A stretch of DNA of 64,000 nucleotides from Paenibacillus_E violae. GTDB lineage: Bacteria > Bacillota > Bacilli > Paenibacillales > NBRC-103111. Positions 59,705 to 64,000 of this stretch are shown here, one piece after another. Position numbers and translations under genes: made by a program. The number at the start of each line of letters is the position of its first letter. Position 1 is the stretch's first letter. The DNA lies in NCBI RefSeq assembly GCF_032461945.1, contig NZ_JAWCUD010000005.1, positions 124,001 through 188,000 on the forward strand, written 5' to 3'. A model generated the notes under the pieces. It was not told where the DNA came from. It saw nothing but the letters and a program-made list of their open reading frames with translations, and ran no database searches.

Positions 59705-61117
59705 ATGGACATTCAATTACTACCGATTCATTGGGTATATCTAGTATTTATTGGTTTTATTCTTACGTTTTTAATTAAACGCAGAGACACCACGATGATT
59801 TGTGTGGTTGGGATTTTTGCGCTGGGCTTGCTGGCAACGGAAACCCTAAGCGGTTCAGTATCCGGGGTGTTCAACAGCTTTATTTATGCAACCAAAGAGT
59901 TGATGGGAACGATTATGATTATCTCGATCATCGTAGCGATGAGCCGTGTGCTGATTCGCACGGGCATCAATGAAACGATGGTTGCTCCATTAACTCATTT
60001 TCTAAGGACGCCGGCGCTTGCTTTCTGGGGCATCGGGATTATCATGATGGTAACTTCCTGGTTCTTCTGGCCGTCTCCCGGTGTTGCACTCATAGGGGCG
60101 GTATTGCTGCCTGTGGCGGTACGTGTGGGTTTACCTGCATTAGGTGCAGCTATGGCGATGAACTTGTTCGGACACGGGATCGCGCTGTCAGGGGACTACA
60201 TTATTCAAGGGGCGCCCAAATTAACAGCGGATGCCGCCGGGTTGCCGGTAACCGCGGTGATGGAGGCAAGTGTGCCGCTTGTTATTGTCATGGGGCTTGT
60301 GACAACGGTAACCGCGTTCTGGATGATGCGGCGGGATATCAAAAATGGGACATGGCGCGACGGTCTTGTGACGAGCGGTAACGGGGACAAGGATTCGCTG
60401 CTCTCCTCCGAGCAAGATGCCAAGTCCAGTATGTCTTCAAAAATGAGAAAAACACTCGCGGTTATCATCCCTGTACTCTTCGCTTTAGATGTGATTGCGA
60501 TGTTCGTCCTTAATCTGCAAGGTGGGGACGCGACCGCGCTTGTCGGTGGAACCGCCGTGTTCATTCTCATCGGCGTTACGCTGCTGGCTCATCGCAGCAA
60601 AGGACTGGAGCAAACGACTTCCTACCTCATCGAAGGCTTCGTCTTCGGGTTCAAAGTCTTCGGTCCCGTGATTCCAATCGCCGCGTTCTTTTATCTCGGC
60701 GACGCTGCTTTCACGGAGCTGTTCGGTAAAATACTGCCGGCAGGCTCGCACGGCATTGTGAACGACCTCGGCGTCGCGCTCGCAGGTGTCGTTCCGTTGA
60801 ACGGCGCGGTCGGCGCCGTGACGCTCACTGTCGTGGGCGCGATTACCGGCCTCGACGGTTCCGGCTTCTCCGGCATCTCCCTCGCGGGCTCGATTGCGCA
60901 GCTCTTCGCAACCGCCATCGGTTCCGGTGCGGCGGTGCTGACCGCGCTCGGGCAAGTTGCCGCCATCTGGGTCGGCGGAGGTACGTTGATTCCGTGGGCG
61001 CTTATTCCGGCAGCGGCCATCTGTGGGGTTAGTCCGTTCGAGCTGGCGCGACGGAACCTCCTGCCTGTGCTGATCGGCCTGGCTGTAACGACAGTTGTCG
61101 CTATGTTTTTGGTGTAG
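59705..61117 (+). CDS. multi-pass membrane transporter, family not assigned
   Basis: A 470-residue protein from ATG 59705 (alternative GTG at 59696) with about 11-12 hydrophobic segments, the motif F-G-H-G-I-A-L-S-G-D-Y-I-I-Q near residue 160 and a soluble loop (S-L-L-S-S-E-Q-D-A-K-S-S) near 240. The layout resembles ion/organic-anion (IT superfamily) carriers. I do not recognise the family; no neighbour hints at the substrate. Confidence 0.65.
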   Translation: MDIQLLPIHWVYLVFIGFILTFLIKRRDTTMICVVGIFALGLLATETLSGSVSGVFNSFIYATKELMGTIMIISIIVAMSRVLIRTGINETMVAPLTHFLRTPALAFWGIGIIMMVTSWFFWPSPGVALIGAVLLPVAVRVGLPALGAAMAMNLFGHGIALSGDYIIQGAPKLTADAAGLPVTAVMEASVPLVIVMGLVTTVTAFWMMRRDIKNGTWRDGLVTSGNGDKDSLLSSEQDAKSSMSSKMRKTLAVIIPVLFALDVIAMFVLNLQGGDATALVGGTAVFILIGVTLLAHRSKGLEQTTSYLIEGFVFGFKVFGPVIPIAAFFYLGDAAFTELFGKILPAGSHGIVNDLGVALAGVVPLNGAVGAVTLTVVGAITGLDGSGFSGISLAGSIAQLFATAIGSGAAVLTALGQVAAIWVGGGTLIPWALIPAAAICGVSPFELARRNLLPVLIGLAVTTVVAMFLV

Positions 61118-61368
61118 ATTGCAGCAAGGGCCTCCATTTGGGAAATGTCTTTAAGAGCAGCTTAATGACATTGTCCAGTTGGGGCTCTTTTTCTGCCTTT
61201 TGACACTGCTGAATTAGCCCAATTGGGAGATATCACAAGACTAGCGCAGATAGTATCTCCTAAAGCGGTTACAATGAACGCAGAACGAACGGGATCGGAT
61301 TTGCCTATCCCTCATCGGAAGCAGTAAGCTTACATACAGATGACTACATGAATTTGGAGATGAGACGA

Positions 61369-61941
61369 ATGGAAGCAAAGTTTTGTATGACATGTGGAGC
61401 TCCAATGGAGACGCGCGATGTGGATGGTACGATTAGAAGAGCTTGTACGGCGTGCAGCTTTGTACACTGGGGCAACTACAGTATTGGTGTAGGTGCACTC
61501 GTTACCAAGGATGAGAAAATATTGCTTGTACGCAGAGCGCAAGAGCCCGGCAAGGGGAGATGGACGAATCCCGGCGGCTATATTGAGCAGCATGAGCTGA
61601 TCCAAGATACCATTGAGCGGGAAGTGATGGAGGAGTGCGGCATTACAGCCAAGGTCACTCGACTGGTCGCTGTGCGGGATTTGCCTAGAAACATTCATAA
61701 TGTGTACATAGCTTTTGAATTGGATTATGTCAGCGGAGAGCCTGTGCCTGATGGGGTAGAGGTGGATGCGGCAGGCTTTTACAGCCTTCAGGAGATGGAA
61801 TCGATGCCGGTAGCGGATTTCACGCGCTGGTTGATCGATGTTGCGCTGCATTCTACGACCGTTGGTCTCGTTGAAGATAAAGAGCCTATTGTAAAAATGG
61901 ACGGGTACGGTTTGTACCGCATCCCCAAGGTCCAAGTATGA
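61369..61941 (+). CDS. NUDIX hydrolase with zinc ribbon
   Basis: A 190-residue protein with an N-terminal C-x2-C...C-x2-C zinc ribbon (F-C-M-T-C, R-A-C-T-A-C) and a full NUDIX box (G-Y-I-E-Q-H-E...R-E-V-M-E-E-C-G) in the centre. It is the NADH pyrophosphatase (NudC)-like type. ATG at 61369 with GGAG ten bases ahead. Overlaps the DUF1284 gene by four bases. Confidence 0.88.
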   Translation: MEAKFCMTCGAPMETRDVDGTIRRACTACSFVHWGNYSIGVGALVTKDEKILLVRRAQEPGKGRWTNPGGYIEQHELIQDTIEREVMEECGITAKVTRLVAVRDLPRNIHNVYIAFELDYVSGEPVPDGVEVDAAGFYSLQEMESMPVADFTRWLIDVALHSTTVGLVEDKEPIVKMDGYGLYRIPKVQV

Positions 61942-62369
61942 CGAAGCCGATCGGTCTCCGGGGGCATCATCTGCTTTGTTTGTTAGGGTACCGGGGAATG
62001 GGATATTCCAAGGATTTCTGTGAAAATATGACGCATGTATACGAAACTCTGCGAGAACAGCCGGAGACGATCATTCGTGTCGTCCTTGGTCCCGATGATC
62101 TATGCGCAGCCTATCCGACGGATGAGGTGCCGCATTGCGAGAACAGAACGGTCTATGATCGCGATGCAGAAATCGTAGCCAAGCTTGGCTTGCAAGTGGA
62201 GATGGAGCTAAGTTGGTCGGAGATTTGCTCAAAAGTAGCGGGTTATGTGATGCCGGAGGACATTGGCCACCTGTGCGCCACATGCCGTTGGGAGCCTTAT
62301 GGCGTATGTGCCGAAGGCGTGCGTTTGATTGGGGAGGGTGGCGAGCTGCCGCCAGTTTCTAGGAAATAA
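61938..62369 (+). CDS. DUF1284 protein
   Basis: A 143-residue protein: R-G-H-H-L-L-C near 8-14 and conserved cysteines (C-E-N, D-D-L-C, C-S-K, C-A-T-C) that look like iron-sulfur or zinc ligands. Domain of unknown function, common in anaerobes and Bacilli. Coupled to the NUDIX gene through an ATGA overlap. Confidence 0.82.
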   Translation: MTKPIGLRGHHLLCLLGYRGMGYSKDFCENMTHVYETLREQPETIIRVVLGPDDLCAAYPTDEVPHCENRTVYDRDAEIVAKLGLQVEMELSWSEICSKVAGYVMPEDIGHLCATCRWEPYGVCAEGVRLIGEGGELPPVSRK

Positions 62370-62389
62370 GTGGGCCACCGCCACCTAGA

Positions 62390-62575
62390 GTTAGAGGAAC
62401 TACAGTCCTCTATTTTCCCAAAAGCGCTCATTTGGCATGGCAATGGGAACTACGGTCCGTTATTTTGCAGATTTTAGGCCAAATTCAAGCTTTTGCGGGC
62501 AAATAAAGCCCTGTAGTTCCCCTCCAGCTCTAAAAGCAGCAAGTTTCGCTGAAATAGCGTCCCTTAGTTCCCCCC
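62390..62575. repeat. four-site cassette, GGAACTAC family (copy 4)
   Basis: Forward sites GGAACTAC at 62396 and 62446, reverse sites GTAGTTCC at 62513 and TTAGTTCC at 62564; dyad centres 62402, 62452, 62514 and 62565: steps 50, 62, 51. The first is a perfect TAGAGGA-N7-TCCTCTA palindrome. Convergent gap. Confidence 0.88.
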
Positions 62576-62609
62576 ACTATGCCACACAGCTCCAGCAGCC
62601 ATAACACAC

Positions 62610-62648
62610 AAAAAAGCGATACAAGAATCATTCTTGTATCGCTTTTTC
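62610..62648. terminator. bidirectional terminator
   Basis: AAAAAAGCGATACAAGAA and its complement around a short loop, with A- and T-runs on both sides; ends the SRAP gene on the minus strand. Confidence 0.9.
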
Positions 62649-62650
62649 TT

Positions 62651-63298
62651 TTAGGCCAATACGCTGATGTCCGAGCCCGTCTCCAGCTTCTCTGCCGGAG
62701 AAGACAACACATTCGCCACCATAAGCAGATCATCAACGGGGCGAAGGAAAGAGCGGAGCAAACGACTGTCCTTCATGTCGGGATCCAACCATTTATCGGC
62801 CTGCTCTTGATCAAGAATGGCAGGCATGCTGCCATGGTAAGGGGAGACCAACGGGTTCGCTTCTGTCATCAGCATCATGCAGGTGCGAAGCTCCTCCTCG
62901 CCGCTCGGCGCCCGCCATACATCGTATAAGCCCGCGATGCCGAAAGTGCCGCTGCGCATTTTGAATTTCACCCATTGGGTCTCTTTGCCCTCCGTTACAC
63001 GGATATAGAACCCGCTGCAGGGAAGGATGCAACGCTGTTTTTTGATAATGCGCTCGAAGGCTGTGTTCGTAAAGATTGAATCACGCTCCCCGCAAACAGC
63101 ATCTTTGGCCCAAAATGGCATAAGCCCCCAACGGAATTCATCCAGAAGACGCTCGCCCTTTCGATTGATCATGACAGCGGAAACCGACTCCGTCGGCACG
63201 ACCTCATACCGATTAGCGGTATAGGACAGCAGGCGGTCGATACGAAATTGTTTCATGACATCATTGACGTCAGCAAGAATAGATACGGAATGACACAT
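62651..63298 (-). CDS. SRAP (SOS-response-associated peptidase, YedK/HMCES-like), variant active site
   Basis: A 215-residue protein; the ATG at 63298 puts Cys at position 2, the nucleophile that links to abasic sites in DNA. N in F-T-N-T, H in Y-H-G-S-M-P-A-I-L and W-G-L-M-P-F-W-A are kept. The usual G-F-Y-E-W is G-F-Y-I-R-V, so the active-site Glu of YedK/HMCES is Ile here. Role: covalent shielding of abasic sites in single-stranded DNA. GAGGTG ahead; an ATG three bases earlier would displace Cys2. Confidence 0.85.
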   Translation of the reverse strand: MCHSVSILADVNDVMKQFRIDRLLSYTANRYEVVPTESVSAVMINRKGERLLDEFRWGLMPFWAKDAVCGERDSIFTNTAFERIIKKQRCILPCSGFYIRVTEGKETQWVKFKMRSGTFGIAGLYDVWRAPSGEEELRTCMMLMTEANPLVSPYHGSMPAILDQEQADKWLDPDMKDSRLLRSFLRPVDDLLMVANVLSSPAEKLETGSDISVLA

Positions 63299-63364
63299 CA
63301 TTATTCACCTCATTTGATTTTGGTTATTATTTTCCTATTTCACCAAAATCATGTATGCGAATAT

Positions 63365-63392
63365 AAAAAAACTGAGAGCTTTACGCCCTCAG
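63365..63392 (-). terminator. Rho-independent terminator of the GGDEF gene
   Basis: CTGAG pairs with CTCAG, then seven T, on the minus strand, starting at the stop codon. Confidence 0.75.
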
Positions 63393-64000
63393 TTACCCCG
63401 TGTATGGATCGGATAAATAGGTATGAATGCAATTTTTTCCATTTCTCTTAGCGATATATAAACACTCATCCACCTGTTGAAACCAGGCTTTCTTCATTGT
63501 GTTGCGGTTATAAGGCGCGAGTCCTATGCTCATCGTCAACGGCCGCCCTGGCATCTCCGGGATTTCGGTTTCACGGATGATCTGCATGAAGGATTCGCAT
63601 ACTGCAAGTACTTCCTCGTGGGTCTTGCCTACAAACAGCACGGCAAATTCCTCGCCACCGTACCTGAACGACATATCGTCTGGCCCCAGCATATCTTTGA
63701 GCAACCCGCCAATCGTTTTGAGTACAACGTCCCCGACCCAGTGTCCGTAAGTGTCATTGATTTTTTTGAAATTATCGATATCCATCAGGGCAAGCTCCAA
63801 CGGCGTATCATAGGGCATATGCGAAATGAGATGGTCCGTATGCTCTTGAAAGGAGCGATGGTTGAACAACTCCGTTAGTGCATCTACCTTGGAAAGCCGG
63901 TCAATCATGACGTTGCGAATGAGCAGATCCTGCTCACGCAGAGTGGAAGCTCCAAGCTGTGCATGCAGCGTACGGCCTTTCCTCATAATGGCGAAGCAGA
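63393..64000 (-). CDS. GGDEF-domain diguanylate cyclase, 5'-truncated
   Basis: The frame is open to the window edge, so the N-terminus is outside. About 200 residues remain: a short helical lead, then a GGDEF domain with D-A-L-T-E-L-F-N-H-R, D-I-D-N-F-K-K-I-N-D-T-Y-G-H and R-Y-G-G-E-E-F (active GGEEF form), and D-E-C-L-Y-I-A-K-R-N-G-K-N. It should make c-di-GMP if dimeric. No inhibitory RxxD five residues before GGEEF is seen. Confidence 0.85.
   Translation of the reverse strand, partial: CFAIMRKGRTLHAQLGASTLREQDLLIRNVMIDRLSKVDALTELFNHRSFQEHTDHLISHMPYDTPLELALMDIDNFKKINDTYGHWVGDVVLKTIGGLLKDMLGPDDMSFRYGGEEFAVLFVGKTHEEVLAVCESFMQIIRETEIPEMPGRPLTMSIGLAPYNRNTMKKAWFQQVDECLYIAKRNGKNCIHTYLSDPYTG

Overview
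The window looks like chromosomal DNA from a Paenibacillus-type member of the Paenibacillaceae (inference). Pointers are a YesM/YesN two-component pair beside a sugar ABC transporter, SLH-domain and OmpL47/Ig-type secreted proteins, KimA behind a c-di-AMP riboswitch, YqkE, YjfB, a Firmicutes BirA box, and GGAGG ribosome-binding sites with many GTG/TTG starts. No rRNA, tRNA, prophage, insertion sequence or CRISPR array was seen. The first gene (YhgE/Pip type) and the last (GGDEF) are cut by the window edges.

Layout. 0-4.2 kb: YhgE-like protein, then a PAP2 phosphatase overlapping a processive diacylglycerol glycosyltransferase. 4.4-8.9 kb (minus strand): ArsR-like regulator, a large palindrome array, a DUF559/Vsr-like nuclease with a winged helix, a LacI regulator and a small P-loop kinase. 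9-11.8 kb: beta-lactamase-fold hydrolase and the rRNA helicase DbpA. 12-18.8 kb: sugar ABC permeases, binding lipoprotein and a YesM/YesN-like system. 19.3-26.2 kb: a giant secreted multidomain protein, a second copy of the nuclease/winged-helix gene, an MFS exporter and a secreted DUF2680-like protein. 26.2-31.8 kb: DedA, then a DNA-alkylation repair locus (alkA divergent from adaA-adaB), a radical SAM enzyme, an AraC regulator and ThuA. 31.9-37.9 kb: two CBO0543 membrane paralogues around a MocR/EamA pair, an orphan yjfB and an FMN-riboswitch-controlled DMT transporter. 38-46.2 kb: two two-component systems, a Rieske protein and a MarR/SDR pair. 46.8-53.9 kb: beta-propeller protein, SLH protein, BioY divergent from EcfA and a fused EcfA-EcfT, and EcsC. 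54.5-64 kb: type II NADH dehydrogenase, KimA, YqkE, polysaccharide deacetylase, a transporter, NUDIX, DUF1284, an SRAP protein and a GGDEF protein.

The most unusual signal is between the genes. At least five sequence-unrelated families of short palindromic sites (cores TTGCA-N5-TGCAA, TTGGA-N5-TCCAA, a GGAACTAC family, a TAAC/GTTA family and GTCTC-N5-RAGAA) are each arranged as four-site cassettes. Measured centre to centre, the steps are about 51-52, 61-63 and 51-52 bp, and the total span is nearly constant at 163-167 bp. Because the steps are close to 5 and 6 helical turns, all four sites should lie on one face of the DNA. I know of no described element with this geometry. A cassette or cassette remnant also lies at the 3' side of both copies of the nuclease/winged-helix gene, and both copies carry the same short leader with an intrinsic terminator and a competing hairpin.

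Links between genes. BioY and the ECF module are divergent with a BirA-type box between them. The MarR-family gene and the downstream SDR share a 17-bp promoter motif. The FMN riboswitch predicts a flavin-related substrate for its DMT transporter. The c-di-AMP riboswitch ties KimA to potassium homeostasis.
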